NCBI GenBank assembly: GCA_052174475.1
Contig: JBQMRO010000058.1
Location: forward strand, 1 to 64,000
Reading direction: 5' to 3'
DNA: 64,000 bases
From: Arsenophonus sp052174475
GTDB taxonomy: Bacteria; Pseudomonadota; Gammaproteobacteria; Enterobacterales; Enterobacteriaceae
Below are positions 10,957-21,473 of this stretch, one piece after another. The position numbers and the translations under genes are program-made. The stretch's first letter is position 1, and every line of letters begins with the position of its first letter. The notes below the pieces were generated by a model, which was given only the letters and a program-made list of their open reading frames with translations, did no database searches and was not told the origin of the DNA.

Positions 10957-11720
10957 TCCTTCAATTAACAGTAATAAATAATTTAAATTATTTTAAATAA
11001 AAATAGTATCTTTATTTTTACTTATATTTTAATAAAAATTTTTTAAAACTTTTTTAATTTCATAAATTTTATTTACTTAAATATTGTTATTTTTATAGTA
11101 TTTTACTATTTATTTATATTTATTTAAATTAAAACTTATAGAATAATTTAATTTTGTATATTACATGTTTAATTATATTTCAATAAATAACAGGCATGAT
11201 TATGAAATATAATCATATTTATTTATATGTCATATAACAGAAATTAAATAATAGATAGGATTATATAATCAATCTACCAATAAATGAATAATAGATAAAT
11301 TTATATATGTTATAATATTAATCAATGTTAATCAATGTTAATCAATGTTAATCAATGTTAATCAATGTTAATCAATGTTAATCAATGTTAATCAATGTTA
11401 ATCAATGTTAATCAGGCTTATTTAAACTATAACTATTTATAAATAAATAGTTTGTTATAAAGTAACTTTTACTTAGATTTTATCTATATGAATTTTCATA
11501 AATAATATGAACTAAAATAAAAAAATTATAATTTGATTATAGAAAAAACTAAATAGCATAATTTTATATGCTTTATACTTATCATTATTAAATAATAATG
11601 CTAGAAATATATAAATTTTGAATATTTCAATACAACAATATTAAATTAATTTAATTGTAATGATTAACAAAAATTAATAAATCAATCATTTTAATTTAAG
11701 GATTTTTCATATATAAATAA
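10957..11720. other. Very AT-rich spacer with a tandem repeat
   Basis: Almost purely A/T sequence with no recognisable gene remnant. The only organised feature is the 10-bp tandem array at 11321-11410. If the rest of asnC or its neighbours once lay here, they are no longer recognisable. Confidence 0.5.
11321..11410. repeat. 10-bp tandem repeat, nine exact copies
   Basis: Nine uninterrupted identical copies of ATCAATGTTA, with a partial copy (ATCA) after them. There are no spacers, so this is a simple tandem array and not a CRISPR. Exact identity in a region that is otherwise degraded implies recent slippage expansion. Confidence 0.95.
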
Positions 11721-13119
11721 GTACAGCTCATTTCTAGTGTATAGGGTTTCAGAGATGGTAGCGTATTCTGCTGATTAATTTTATGAATAATTTTAATAAA
11801 AAATAATATGCCATAAAAACCTACCTTATATAGGTATCTACAAAACTAGATATTATCTGTTATTCATTGCATGATGCATCCGTAATGCTGTTAGGGAACT
11901 TATAGCACCGTTCTTGAGGTTAAGAGCGAAGCTATGCTGCAATGACCTTGCTCAATACTCCTTTGTTGATAGGCAGATATGCATCGTTCATAACGGTTAT
12001 GTGCCATAGCGAACTATACAGATTAGTATTAGCGCTGTTGAGATTAAAGTACTTAAGATCGGAATTGTAACAACAATGGAATATACTTCAACAGCTTGTT
12101 TGCCCTTCATTATCGAAGCGTACAAAAAAGCGTGGAAAAGTTGCTACTATGTGGTATCCATCAAGACATCTCCACCACTGATTTTTGTAAAGCTTTAGGG
12201 CGCTTCTTAGAAAAGCACATAATCTCTCTGCCAGTAAATAAACAAACTAAACAGCGATAACTTGAAGAGCATTGGCAATAGTTATGCCTGCGTGATTTAA
12301 ACCATACGCATTATATTTATTTCTTAGCCGATGACATATACACTATTCTATCAAGCAAGCTGATAGACTTTGCTTGATACTTCATTTATCAACATCACTG
12401 AATATAGACGTAAGAGAACCCAGTTGCGGTAAAATATGCTTATCGAAAGTCAGAAAAGCAAACTTGGCATAACTTTTCAATAGTCCATTGAAAACGCGGG
12501 ACTTAACCGTATATACCAGACTTATTACGGGATACGGAGTGCTGCCACTTTTGGTTTTAAAATTAAATGGAAAGAGATATTACAAAATATACAGCAGCAA
12601 CGTTATTTTGGATACACAAAATAGCTCATGCGCTGCCTTTTACTCGCTAAAAGCAGATAATAGAAAGTTAAAGCTTGAGCTTCAGAAAATTTTGATAGCA
12701 GGAGAAGAAGAGCCCTTGATATCGCTAATAAAAATTTTAATGTTTTGTTAGCAAGGTTTTCAGTGGTATTTTGCAGCGATAAAGAAGGTAAAGAAATAGT
12801 GGAATAGCTGCTGATATTCTATGTCTTCCAATTAGCGTTCCAGGGCATCAATAAGAGCGACAAATCTAATTGAATCAGGTTTTATGATAATCTAAGGATA
12901 TGAAGCTGAAGCACAAATGCACTGTAGTTCAAAAAACAACCCTTTAATTATATTGAATTTTCTCCCGTCTACTTAGAAAAGCTAACTCACTCTTAAGAGT
13001 GAGTTGACCTGTTGATCCTGTAATGATAAAAAACTTTCAATTTAATAGTGGAAACAGATTCACGAAGCATCAGCGTGAAACGTATTCTGATCGCTGTATA
13101 CTAAATTTATTAATAACTC
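11721..13119 (+). mobile_element. IS256-type element, near full length, inactivated
   Basis: A forward copy of about 1.4 kb, from an AGCTCATTTCTAGTGTATAGG end to TTTATTAATAACTC. A residual open stretch at 12488-12751 reads KTRDLTVYTRLITGYG, matching the IS256 transposase segment around KTRGLTVSPRLATGDG. Many stops and indels elsewhere. Confidence 0.8.
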
Positions 13120-13158
13120 CATATAAATTATATTTAGTTAAATTATTTTATAATTATT

Positions 13159-14115
13159 TAGTCCAAAATTATTATACAAACCTTTGTCACACAAGCTATT
13201 TCATGGCAAGTATGGCTAATGTGCATGATATAATCAAGAGTAAATATCATGATGATAAGGTTCCATTATCAGGGAACTACAACACCTAAAATTAGTGACA
13301 CTCTTCTGAGTATCAAAGAGCCCGCATCTATTTTTGCTAATCGTTATAGCATATCTAAAATACTTTACTAAAAGGTAAAAACGAGATGATATTAATAATC
13401 ATAATCATATCCCCACATCGTTTACTAATAACGCTCTCATCAAACTCAGGAATCTGTAGTCATTTTGTTTCGAAAAACCACTTTCTTTCTCTTACCGATC
13501 GATCTACTGACAGGCCGAGTACGTGAATTTCTGAACCCCATAACATTTTAATCTGGCTCGAATCGCTTTTTGCGCAAAACAGAGGTGAGAAATTTGTATG
13601 AAATGAGGAAGAAAAGTTCAGAAGCCGTAAGTATAAAGCATTTAAAAGCTACATACAGGCCTGTTTTAACTACACGTAGCTGTAAATATCTTCTATAAAT
13701 GTTAAATAAACTTCACGACGTTATCTTTTCGTAGGTATAGATCGCATAACTCGATTTGTTTATTTGGCTTTGCAAGCCAAAGACCACAGTCAATGACTGA
13801 CGCTTTTCATCTGATCTTAACCGAGTATCCTTCACATTTTAATCACGTAGTACTTATAGACAATAGCAATAATTTCAGAGCACCGCTTTACTCTTCAAAA
13901 ACGTTCATCCAGCGGAAAATAGAAATTTAACTATTTCTATACAGAGATTGGTATATAACACCGACTTAGCCATCTTACCTCGTCGTTTTATGATGAAACG
14001 AATACTATGATTGAAGAATGTAATGAGCGCATGATAGAGATGGTTTACAAAGCTTTCATTTTAATTCTTGTTAAGATTTTGAGATCACTCTGCATCGATA
14101 TATTTAGTTTTACAC
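13159..14115 (+). mobile_element. IS481-type element, decayed, nearly complete
   Basis: A forward copy of about 0.96 kb. Fragments around 13700-13930 read as GIDR.TRFVYLAL and then VLIDN.NNF, corresponding to IS481-family DRATR..YLAL and the LTDNGKEF aspartate motif. It ends near an ATCGATATATTT-type terminus. Its 5' ~250 bp match the sequence block that adjoins the other IS481 copies at 7700, 24600, 32200 and 53400, which shows that this block belongs to the IS. Confidence 0.65.
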
Positions 14116-14212
14116 TTATAGATTATTCAATCAGTATTGACTAGCAAACTTCATTGCAATCTATAAAGATTAGTTAAAAGTTAAACCTGAATTATTCAAA
14201 AAAAAAATCATA

Positions 14213-15301
14213 CTATCTTCCGTGAGAAATAACAGGTAATTTCTCTGGTTTCGAAACTTCATTCATCCAAGCGGTTAATAAATTATGTGAGACAGCTAAA
14301 ACGACTGGACCAATAAAAAGACCAATGACGCCAAATGATAAAATTCCACCAATTACACCAATAAAAATAAGTATCATTGATAAATTTGCTCCTCTTTTTA
14401 TTAAAAATGGCCGTAATATGCCATCCATTGTTGCTACAATTATGCTCCATATAATTATTACAATAGCGCAACTGGTATTGCCTGACCAGAATAACCATAT
14501 TATTGAGGGCACCATAATCAATAATGGGCCAAGTTGGGCAACGCAACATACAAATACAAAAATTGTCAATATTTCAGCATAAGGAATCTCTGCTAAAGCT
14601 AAACCAATACCACTGGTAATTGCTTGTAGTAATGCGGTTACAAGTACACCTAATGCAACAGCACGAATTGATTGACCAGCAAGTAGAATGGCGATATCAC
14701 CTTGCGTACCTGCTAGCCGAATGGCGAAATGTCGAATACTTAATATCACACTTTCTCCTTTTAGGTAAAGTAATGCACTAAATAGTAACATTACGATAAG
14801 ATGAAACATAAAACGCCCAGCATTAATAGCTTGCGCTAAAAACCAGCTAGCTGCTTCTCCAACATACGGTTGCAGTTTAGAAATTAATGTATTCCAACCA
14901 TTAGATACCAATGTACGCCAACCATAAAAAAGTTTATTACCTATAAATGGTAAATTTTTTAACCATAATAGCTCAGGTAATCTAATTTCAGACGGAGATT
15001 TTGCCCATTCAATTAGTGGGCCGCTATTTTGTATAATGCTACTAATTAGCATTGCAAAAGGAATAACGAACAATAAAATTATTAATAGTGTCATCGCTAT
15101 ACTTGCTAGACATTTTTTATACCACAGTTTGCTTTCAATTTTTTTGAATAATGGCCAGGTTGCAATAACCAGCATGCCAGCCCAGAGAAAACCAAGTATG
15201 AACGGTTTCAATACCAAAAAACATGCTGTTATCATCAATAAAATAGCAATTATGCTTAAAATAAATTTAGGTAAATCATTAGATGATTGCGTTTTTTCCA
15301 T
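14213..15301 (-). CDS. ydiK: AI-2E family transporter YdiK
   Basis: A polytopic inner-membrane protein of 362 residues (E. coli YdiK about 370) of the AI-2E exporter (UPF0118/TqsA-like) family. The N-terminus has two hydrophobic segments (about 12-32 and 35-50) with the ILGFLWAGMLVIATWPLF stretch, and the C-terminal half has a block of helices with the family's VIGGILSFGVIGLFIGPVVLAV signature. The protein's substrate is unproven in E. coli. It lies upstream of and divergent from the suf operon, which is the enterobacterial order (ydiK, ydiJ, ydiH/I, sufA) with ydiJ-ydiH lost. Assignment to YdiK rather than TqsA or PerM rests on this position and overall similarity. Confidence 0.88.
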   Translation of the reverse strand: MEKTQSSNDLPKFILSIIAILLMITACFLVLKPFILGFLWAGMLVIATWPLFKKIESKLWYKKCLASIAMTLLIILLFVIPFAMLISSIIQNSGPLIEWAKSPSEIRLPELLWLKNLPFIGNKLFYGWRTLVSNGWNTLISKLQPYVGEAASWFLAQAINAGRFMFHLIVMLLFSALLYLKGESVILSIRHFAIRLAGTQGDIAILLAGQSIRAVALGVLVTALLQAITSGIGLALAEIPYAEILTIFVFVCCVAQLGPLLIMVPSIIWLFWSGNTSCAIVIIIWSIIVATMDGILRPFLIKRGANLSMILIFIGVIGGILSFGVIGLFIGPVVLAVSHNLLTAWMNEVSKPEKLPVISHGR

Positions 15302-15599
15302 AAATGGGCCTAATAATAAAAATTACGAATGGGATATTATCAATGATTTATTGCATAATTAATGACATATTAACTAATAAAAATAGGATAATAATGAAAT
15401 TATATTGTTTATAACACATTAATTACCAAGTTTTATCTGGTATACTCTCTCGTCAAGGAAAGTACATAAAATACAAAGTGAACACTAATTAAAAAAGTTA
15501 CTAGCATCATGATCCCCCCCCACCTTTTATAGGACGCGCTTATCAAATAAGCTAGAAAATAACAAAGTATGTAACTATATTAAAAAAACCCAAGGTTTT

Positions 15600-15758
15600 A
15601 ACGCTGATTTAACGACCAGTTAAACTGAATGTTTATCAAAATCAACAGATTATAGTAGAGTTGCGCTAATTTCTCTTAACTATATCTCTCAATAGCTACC
15701 CTGTCATGAACAGGTCTTGCACGTCGAGGATCTATATAACGATCCTGGATTAAATAAC
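15600..15758 (-). mobile_element. IS481-type 5' fragment
   Basis: A ~160 bp piece that aligns with the 5' terminal block of the IS481-type copies (compare 7800-7930 and 24700-24836), including a GATCCTGG end like GATCTGGAACC. The rest of the element is absent. Confidence 0.5.
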
Positions 15759-16120
15759 TAGCCCATTAAACAGGTATTTTTAAAAAGTACGTAACGTATG
15801 TAATGTGATCTATCTTGGTCATTGCTAAAAATTTTATTAATAAAAGTCTTTGATAAATAATTAAGACTAAGTTGTATTTTCCGATTCATAACAATCATAA
15901 TTTTATTATTACTAATTAAAGATAAATAAAAGATAATAAGTTGATGATTTATCCATATTTTGTTTATCAAGTTTTGACTATTATTGAATTTGTAAGTTAC
16001 TTTTATTAATTAATAAGTTGGTATAGTTAATAAATTAACTGTTCTGAACTAATAGTAAAATAAATACCACCTTTTGCTAAAAAATACCTAATAAAATATC
16101 TACTTAAGTAAGTGGTTAAA
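15759..16120. other. AT-rich region upstream of suf, no gene seen
   Basis: In E. coli, ydiH-ydiJ occupy this interval. No remnant of them is recognisable. The adjacent stretch from 15302 to 15599 also holds nothing I can identify, apart from a run of eight C's near 15513. Confidence 0.45.
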
Positions 16121-16150
16121 TTGAAAGATGCTATCATTAACATATATAAT
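16121..16150 (+). promoter_or_regulatory. Candidate sigma-70 promoter of the suf operon
   Basis: TTGAAA at 16121-16126 and TATAAT at 16145-16150 are separated by 18 bp, leaving a leader of about 68 nt before sufA. A perfect -10 is weak evidence in such AT-rich DNA, but position and spacing fit. I could not recognise an IscR, Fur or OxyR site. Confidence 0.45.
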
Positions 16151-16218
16151 ATTAAGCAAAAAAAAATCTAGTTACATTCATAATAAATTTAGTCAAAATT
16201 AGTTTAATGAGGTCACTA

Positions 16219-16587
16219 ATGACAGAGCACGTCGATACTTCTTCTTTGAATAAAACAATTTGGCAGGGTCTTACCATGACCGATAAGGCGGCTGCTCAAA
16301 TTAGTAAATTAATGAAAAAAAATCCTGATAGTCATGGACTATCTCTTAAGATTAAACAATCAGGTTGCGCAGGATTTAGTTATGTTATTGCATTGATAGA
16401 TAATCCAACCAAAGAATATTTGCTCTTTGAACACAATGGCGCTAAGCTTTTTGTTCTTTTAAAAGCAATGCCATTTATTGATGGTATTGAGGTTGATTAT
16501 GTTCATGAGGGACTTAATCAAGTATTTAAATTTAATAATCCTAATGCTCATCACGCTTGTGGTTGTGGTGAAAGCTTTGGTATTTAA
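16219..16587 (+). CDS. sufA: Fe-S cluster carrier SufA
   Basis: An A-type carrier that receives Fe-S clusters from the SufBCD scaffold and passes them to apoproteins. I chose the second ATG (16219) because a GAGG ribosome site lies 6 nt upstream and it gives 122 residues, the E. coli length; an in-frame ATG at 16207 has no such site. The three cluster cysteines are Cys50 (QSGCAGF), Cys114 and Cys116 (HACGCGESFGI). The conserved LFEHNGAKLF and GLNQVFKFNNPNA segments are intact. First gene of a six-gene operon; sufB follows after 12 bp. Confidence 0.97.
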   Translation: MTEHVDTSSLNKTIWQGLTMTDKAAAQISKLMKKNPDSHGLSLKIKQSGCAGFSYVIALIDNPTKEYLLFEHNGAKLFVLLKAMPFIDGIEVDYVHEGLNQVFKFNNPNAHHACGCGESFGI

Positions 16588-16599
16588 GTGAATTAAATT

Positions 16600-18099
16600 A
16601 TGTTACAGTATAATATAGAAATTGGTCATGATGTTAAACAATGGTTAGAGGAACATCGTTATAAAGAGGGGTTTTTCACTCATGTTGCAACGGATGAATT
16701 ACCTAAAGGTCTTAATGAAGAGATTATTAAAGCCATCTCAAGCAAACGTAATGAACCTGATTGGATGTTGCAATTTCGCTTAGAAGCTTATCAACATTGG
16801 TTGGATATGAAAGAACCTCATTGGCTTAAAGGCTATTACCCTAATTTAAACTATCAGGAATATAGTTATTATTCGGCACCATCTTGCAATAGTTGCGATG
16901 ATAATCATCATATTAAATCCGATTCAGCAATAGAGGTAGAGAATAAGAATAACAATAATTATCTAACTGGAGAAGTTGAAGAAACGTTTAATAAACTTGG
17001 CGTACCAGTACGTGATGAAAAATTAGTTGCGGTAGACGCTATTTTTGATTCTGTTTCTGTTTCAACAACTTATCGTGTAGAATTAGCAAAACTAAGTATT
17101 ATTTTTTGCTCTTTCAGTGAAGCAATCCAACAATACCCTGAATTAGTAAAAAAATATATTGGCACGGTCGTTTCTAATCAGGATAACTTTTTTGCTGCAT
17201 TGAACTCTGCTGTTGCTTCTGATGGGACATTTGTTTATGTACCAAAGGGAGTTCGTTGCCCGATGGAATTATCAACCTATTTTCGTATTAATGCAGCGAA
17301 GACCGGTCAGTTTGAGCGCACTATCTTGATTGCGGATGAAGGTAGTTACGTTAGTTATATTGAAGGATGTTCTGCTCCAGTTCGTGATAGCTATCAACTA
17401 CATGCTGCTGTAGTTGAAGTTATTATTCATAAAGATGCTGAAGTAAAATACTCTACTGTACAAAATTGGTTTTCAGGTGTTGAAACTGAACCTGCTGGTA
17501 TTTTAAACTTTGTCACAAAACGTGCTTTATGTAAGGGTGAGAATGCCAAAATGTCCTGGGCACAATCTGAAATAGGATCGGCTATTACTTGGAAATATCC
17601 CAGTGTTATTCTGCAAGGGGATAATTCGGTTGGGGAATTTTTTTCAGTAGCATTAACCAATGGTAACCAACAAGCTGACACCGGTACAAAAATGATCCAT
17701 ATTGGTAAGAATACACATTCCACCATCATTTCCAAAGGAATTTCAGCAGGTCGCAGTCAAAATAGTTACCGCGGTTTAGTAAAGATTTTACCAACTGCCG
17801 AAAATGCTAGAAATTATACCCAATGTGATTCTATGTTAATTGGCGCTAAATGTGGCGCCCATACCTTTCCATCTATTAAGGTAAAAAATAGTAGTGCACA
17901 ATTAGAACATGAAGCTACGACATCTCGTATTGGTGATGATCAACTTTTTTATTGTTTACAACGTGGTATTAGTGAGGATAATGCTATTTCTATGATCGTA
18001 AATGGTTTCTGTAAAGATGTCTTTTCTGAATTACCATTAGAGTTTGTCGTTGAAGCGCAAAAATTGTTAGCAATTAGCTTGGAGCATAGCGTGGGTTAA
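16600..18099 (+). CDS. sufB: Fe-S cluster scaffold subunit SufB
   Basis: SufB forms the SufBC2D scaffold, accepts sulfur from SufSE and holds the nascent cluster. The 499-residue protein (E. coli 495) is highly conserved: NYQEYSYYSAPSC near residue 83, DGTFVYVPKGVRCPMELSTY in the middle, the core EIIKAISSKRNEPDWML at the N-terminus, and CDSMLIGAKCGAHTFP near residue 410, which holds the cysteine equivalent to E. coli Cys405. The low-complexity NKNNNN run near residue 115 is a local AT-driven expansion in a linker. It ends in TAATG, directly before the sufC reading frame. Confidence 0.98.
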   Translation: MLQYNIEIGHDVKQWLEEHRYKEGFFTHVATDELPKGLNEEIIKAISSKRNEPDWMLQFRLEAYQHWLDMKEPHWLKGYYPNLNYQEYSYYSAPSCNSCDDNHHIKSDSAIEVENKNNNNYLTGEVEETFNKLGVPVRDEKLVAVDAIFDSVSVSTTYRVELAKLSIIFCSFSEAIQQYPELVKKYIGTVVSNQDNFFAALNSAVASDGTFVYVPKGVRCPMELSTYFRINAAKTGQFERTILIADEGSYVSYIEGCSAPVRDSYQLHAAVVEVIIHKDAEVKYSTVQNWFSGVETEPAGILNFVTKRALCKGENAKMSWAQSEIGSAITWKYPSVILQGDNSVGEFFSVALTNGNQQADTGTKMIHIGKNTHSTIISKGISAGRSQNSYRGLVKILPTAENARNYTQCDSMLIGAKCGAHTFPSIKVKNSSAQLEHEATTSRIGDDQLFYCLQRGISEDNAISMIVNGFCKDVFSELPLEFVVEAQKLLAISLEHSVG

Positions 18100-18143
18100 T
18101 GATTTCTATTCAAATAATATTGAGTTATTCAAAGGCCAATGAA

Positions 18144-18890
18144 ATGTTAAGTATTAAAAATTTAAATGTCAGTATTGAAAGTAATCAAATTCTTAACGGA
18201 TTAAACCTAGCAGTAAAAGCAGGTGAAGTGCATGCAATTATGGGGCCTAATGGATCAGGCAAAAGTACCTTATCAGCAACACTAGCAGGACGTGAAGAAT
18301 ATCAAATAGAGCAAGGTGAAATTCTATTCAAAAATAAAAACTTGCTTAAGTTATCGCCAGAAGAACGTGCAGGTGAAGGTATATTTTTAGCCTTTCAGTA
18401 TCCAGTAGAGATTCCTGGTATCAGTAATCAATTTTTCTTACAAACTTCTGTTAATGCCGTTAGAGAGTATCGTAAGCAGTCACCGTTAGATAGATTTGAT
18501 TTTCAGGATTTTATTAAAGATAAAATTGAATTACTTGATATGCCGAAAGATTTACTTACTCGATCAGTCAATGTCGGTTTTTCTGGTGGAGAAAAAAAAC
18601 GCAATGATATTTTGCAAATGGCGGCGTTAGAACCTGAATTATGTATTTTAGATGAAACGGACTCAGGTCTTGATATTGATGCCTTAAAAATAGTGGCCAA
18701 TGGCGTGAACTCACTACGTGCCGCTAAAAGAGCTTTTATCATAGTCACTCACTATCGGCGCATTTTAGATTATGTACAGCCTGATTTTGTTCATGTTCTG
18801 CATCAAGGAAAAATTATTCAATCTGGTGATTTTACATTAGCTAAAAAACTAGAGGTGCAAGGCTATGGCTGGATTGTTGCCAAACAATGA
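18144..18890 (+). CDS. sufC: Fe-S assembly ATPase SufC
   Basis: An ABC-type ATPase that drives conformational change of the SufBC2D complex. The frame is open from 18099, but the start at 18144 (MLSIKNLNVSIE) gives 248 residues as in E. coli and has an AAGG ribosome site 8 nt upstream. Walker A is GPNGSGKST (34-42), the ABC signature region is VGFSGGEKKRND, Walker B is LCILDETDSGLD, and the H-loop is in IIVTHY. The 3' end overlaps sufD by 26 bp, implying translational coupling. Confidence 0.97.
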   Translation: MLSIKNLNVSIESNQILNGLNLAVKAGEVHAIMGPNGSGKSTLSATLAGREEYQIEQGEILFKNKNLLKLSPEERAGEGIFLAFQYPVEIPGISNQFFLQTSVNAVREYRKQSPLDRFDFQDFIKDKIELLDMPKDLLTRSVNVGFSGGEKKRNDILQMAALEPELCILDETDSGLDIDALKIVANGVNSLRAAKRAFIIVTHYRRILDYVQPDFVHVLHQGKIIQSGDFTLAKKLEVQGYGWIVAKQ

Positions 18891-20184
18891 AAGAGCAGAA
18901 AAACAGCATCAAGTTACAAAATTAAATCAACAGGCGCTAAAAAGTTTTGCAACACTTTTTTATGCTAGCAAAAGAGCAAAAGAAAAACAAGCTCAGGCCT
19001 ATTGGCAGCAGGCAGAAAAAATTGGCTTTTCACTATTTCGTCATGAAAAGTGCTATTATATGCCGTTAGCAAAAGTACTTAACGCTCAATACCAATTAAA
19101 TAGTGATAAAGTTAACTCAATTACTACTGAGCAATTAAAACAGTTGGCAATATCCCTTGATGGTTGGCAGATTGTTTTATTTAATGGATATCTTATTCCT
19201 GCGCTAAGTAGCGATAACTTTGGCCTTTATCAAATTCAAATTATGAATACACTAACACAGCATTCAGCGCCTATTGTGAATAATGAAATATTTCTATATT
19301 TAACTGAGAGTTTGGCCGCTCAACCCCTATTAATTAAATTAGCTGCTAATCAACAAGTAGAAAAACCGCTTTATATATTAAATATTACTTCTGGTTCAAA
19401 TCACCGCGATTATATTAATACCAGTCACTATCGCTATCATTTAGATATTGGTGCTAATTGCAAATCGCAAGTTATTGAACATTTTATTTCTGTTGATGAT
19501 AAGTCGCATTTAACCGGCAGTCGATTGACCGCTAATATTGGTGATAATAGTTATTTTAGTCATATCAAACTTAGTATTGAAAACAACCAAAGTAACCATT
19601 TTGCCCATAATGACATCTTATCAGGACAAGACTGTCAAATAAACAGTATAGGTATTTTTACCGGCTCAGCATTACTTCGCCATCATACTAGTGTAAAGTT
19701 AAATGGAACAGGTAGCAGATTATCACTGAATAGCTTTTTGTTACCACAAAATAGAAAAACTGTCGATATCAGAACTTATCTTGAACATAATGAACCATTT
19801 TGTAAAAGTCGGCAATTACATAAAACAATTGCATTGGATGAATGTAAAGCTATTTTTAATGGTATGATTAAAGTTGCACCAGCAGCACTTAAAACTGATG
19901 GTCAAATGATAAATAACAATTTGTTATTAGCTAAAAAAGCCGAAATTAACACCAAACCACAGTTAGAAATTTATGCTGATGATGTTAAATGTAGTCATGG
20001 CGCTACAGTAGGCCGTATTGATAATGAACAGTTGTTTTATCTACGTTCACGAGGTATTCATCTCAATAATGCAAAACATATGATTATAGTTACCTTTGCG
20101 GCTGAAGTCATCGAAACTATTGATAGTGAAGGTGTAAGTAATAAGGTAATGGAGATTATTCAGAAGCGATTGACAGGGATTTAA
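18865..20184 (+). CDS. sufD: Fe-S cluster scaffold subunit SufD
   Basis: A SufB paralogue that completes the SufBC2D scaffold and is needed for iron acquisition during assembly. 439 residues (E. coli 423). The N-terminal half has diverged, while the C-terminal beta-helix is well kept: SRQLHKTIALDECKAIFNG, KTDGQMINNNLLL, and IYADDVKCSHGATVGRIDNE, which carries the conserved histidine equivalent to E. coli His360. The start overlaps sufC by 26 bp and begins MAGLLPN, close to E. coli MAGLPN. sufS begins 1 bp after the stop. Confidence 0.97.
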   Translation: MAGLLPNNERAEKQHQVTKLNQQALKSFATLFYASKRAKEKQAQAYWQQAEKIGFSLFRHEKCYYMPLAKVLNAQYQLNSDKVNSITTEQLKQLAISLDGWQIVLFNGYLIPALSSDNFGLYQIQIMNTLTQHSAPIVNNEIFLYLTESLAAQPLLIKLAANQQVEKPLYILNITSGSNHRDYINTSHYRYHLDIGANCKSQVIEHFISVDDKSHLTGSRLTANIGDNSYFSHIKLSIENNQSNHFAHNDILSGQDCQINSIGIFTGSALLRHHTSVKLNGTGSRLSLNSFLLPQNRKTVDIRTYLEHNEPFCKSRQLHKTIALDECKAIFNGMIKVAPAALKTDGQMINNNLLLAKKAEINTKPQLEIYADDVKCSHGATVGRIDNEQLFYLRSRGIHLNNAKHMIIVTFAAEVIETIDSEGVSNKVMEIIQKRLTGI

Positions 20185-20185
20185 T

Positions 20186-21442
20186 ATGACATTTTCAGTG
20201 CTATCCATTCGCAAAGATTTTCCTATGCTGGAAGAAATAATCAACGATCAACCGTTAATTTATTTAGATAATGCTGCCAGCGTCCAAAAACCTATACAAG
20301 TGATAGAAAAAGAAAAGCAGTTTCTTTGTCATCATTATGCTGCAGTACACCGAGGAACCCATCGCTTGAGTAGTGAAGCAACAGCGATGGTAGAAAATGT
20401 TCGTCAGCAAGTAGCTGATTTTATTTACGCTTCTTCTTCTGAAGAAATTGTTTTTGTTAAAGGAACAACGGAAGGCATAAATTTAATTGCTTATAGTTAT
20501 GGGCCTGCTTTTATTAAACCAGGTGATAATATTATCATCACCCAAATGGAGCATCACGCTAACATCGTTCCTTGGCATTTGCTTGCAGGCCAGATTGGTT
20601 TTGATATTCGTATATTGCCTATTGATAATACTGGAAAATTAATTTTTGAACGATTAGATAAGTTAATCGATAGCCGAACTCGATTACTTTCTTTTACCCA
20701 TATGTCAAATGTTTTGGGAACCGTTAATCCAGTAAGACTGATTATTGCCTACGCGCATCAATGTGCAGAGAAAAAAGGAACGGAATTACATACTTTGCTG
20801 GATGGTGCACAAAGTATTATGCATCAAATGATTGATGTTCAAGATCTTAATTGTGATTTTTATGTTTTTTCTGGCCATAAACTGTATGGACCCACTGGAA
20901 TTGGTGTTTTATATGGTAAAAAAGAATTATTAAATTCCTTGCCTCCATGGCAAGGTGGTGGAGCCATGATTGATAAAGTAATCATGACATCATCTGAACC
21001 AGCAATGATAAATATCACTTATGAAAAAGTACCATGGCGATTTGAAGCAGGCACGCCAAATATCGTTGGTATTATTGGTTTAGGTGAAGCATTACGGTAT
21101 GTTACTAATATTGGTTATCAACAAATATCTACCCATGAAACTACATTAATGCAGTATGCTAATCAACGTTTAAGTACAGTAAACTCTTTACGTCTTTACG
21201 GCTCAGATGAGCGTCAAGGAGTTATTGCCTTTAATTTAGGTGAACATCATGCTTATGATGTTGGTGTTTTTTTAGATAATTATGCGATTGCAATACGAAC
21301 AGGGCACCATTGTGCCTTGCCATTAATGGATTTTTATCAAGTACCAGCCATGTGCCGAGCTTCTATAGCAGTTTACTCTACTAAAGAAGAGATTGATATC
21401 TTAGTTGAAAAACTACAACATATTGAAAAATTACTTGGTTAA
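20186..21442 (+). CDS. sufS: Cysteine desulfurase SufS
   Basis: A PLP-dependent group II cysteine desulfurase that converts cysteine to alanine and a persulfide passed to SufE. 418 residues (E. coli 406). The PLP lysine is Lys232 in SGHKLYGPTG, and the active-site cysteine is Cys376 in RTGHHCALPLM. MEHHANIVPW and RFEAGTPN are also present. A small insertion relative to E. coli lies around residues 265-280 (VIMTSSEPAMINITYEK). It is coupled to sufD by a 1-bp gap. Confidence 0.98.
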   Translation: MTFSVLSIRKDFPMLEEIINDQPLIYLDNAASVQKPIQVIEKEKQFLCHHYAAVHRGTHRLSSEATAMVENVRQQVADFIYASSSEEIVFVKGTTEGINLIAYSYGPAFIKPGDNIIITQMEHHANIVPWHLLAGQIGFDIRILPIDNTGKLIFERLDKLIDSRTRLLSFTHMSNVLGTVNPVRLIIAYAHQCAEKKGTELHTLLDGAQSIMHQMIDVQDLNCDFYVFSGHKLYGPTGIGVLYGKKELLNSLPPWQGGGAMIDKVIMTSSEPAMINITYEKVPWRFEAGTPNIVGIIGLGEALRYVTNIGYQQISTHETTLMQYANQRLSTVNSLRLYGSDERQGVIAFNLGEHHAYDVGVFLDNYAIAIRTGHHCALPLMDFYQVPAMCRASIAVYSTKEEIDILVEKLQHIEKLLG

Positions 21443-21473
21443 TTCGTTTTAAACTATATATAAGGATAGAATA

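Noticed and set aside
11321..11410. Possible CRISPR array
   Set aside because: The units are directly abutting and identical with no spacers, and no cas-like gene is nearby.
12488..13289. Short open frames at 12488-12751 and 13023-13289 as genes
   Set aside because: They lie inside decayed IS256- and IS481-type elements, align with transposase fragments and lack ribosome sites.
14283..14582. Open frames overlapping ydiK on both strands
   Set aside because: They are shadow frames of ydiK with no independent support.
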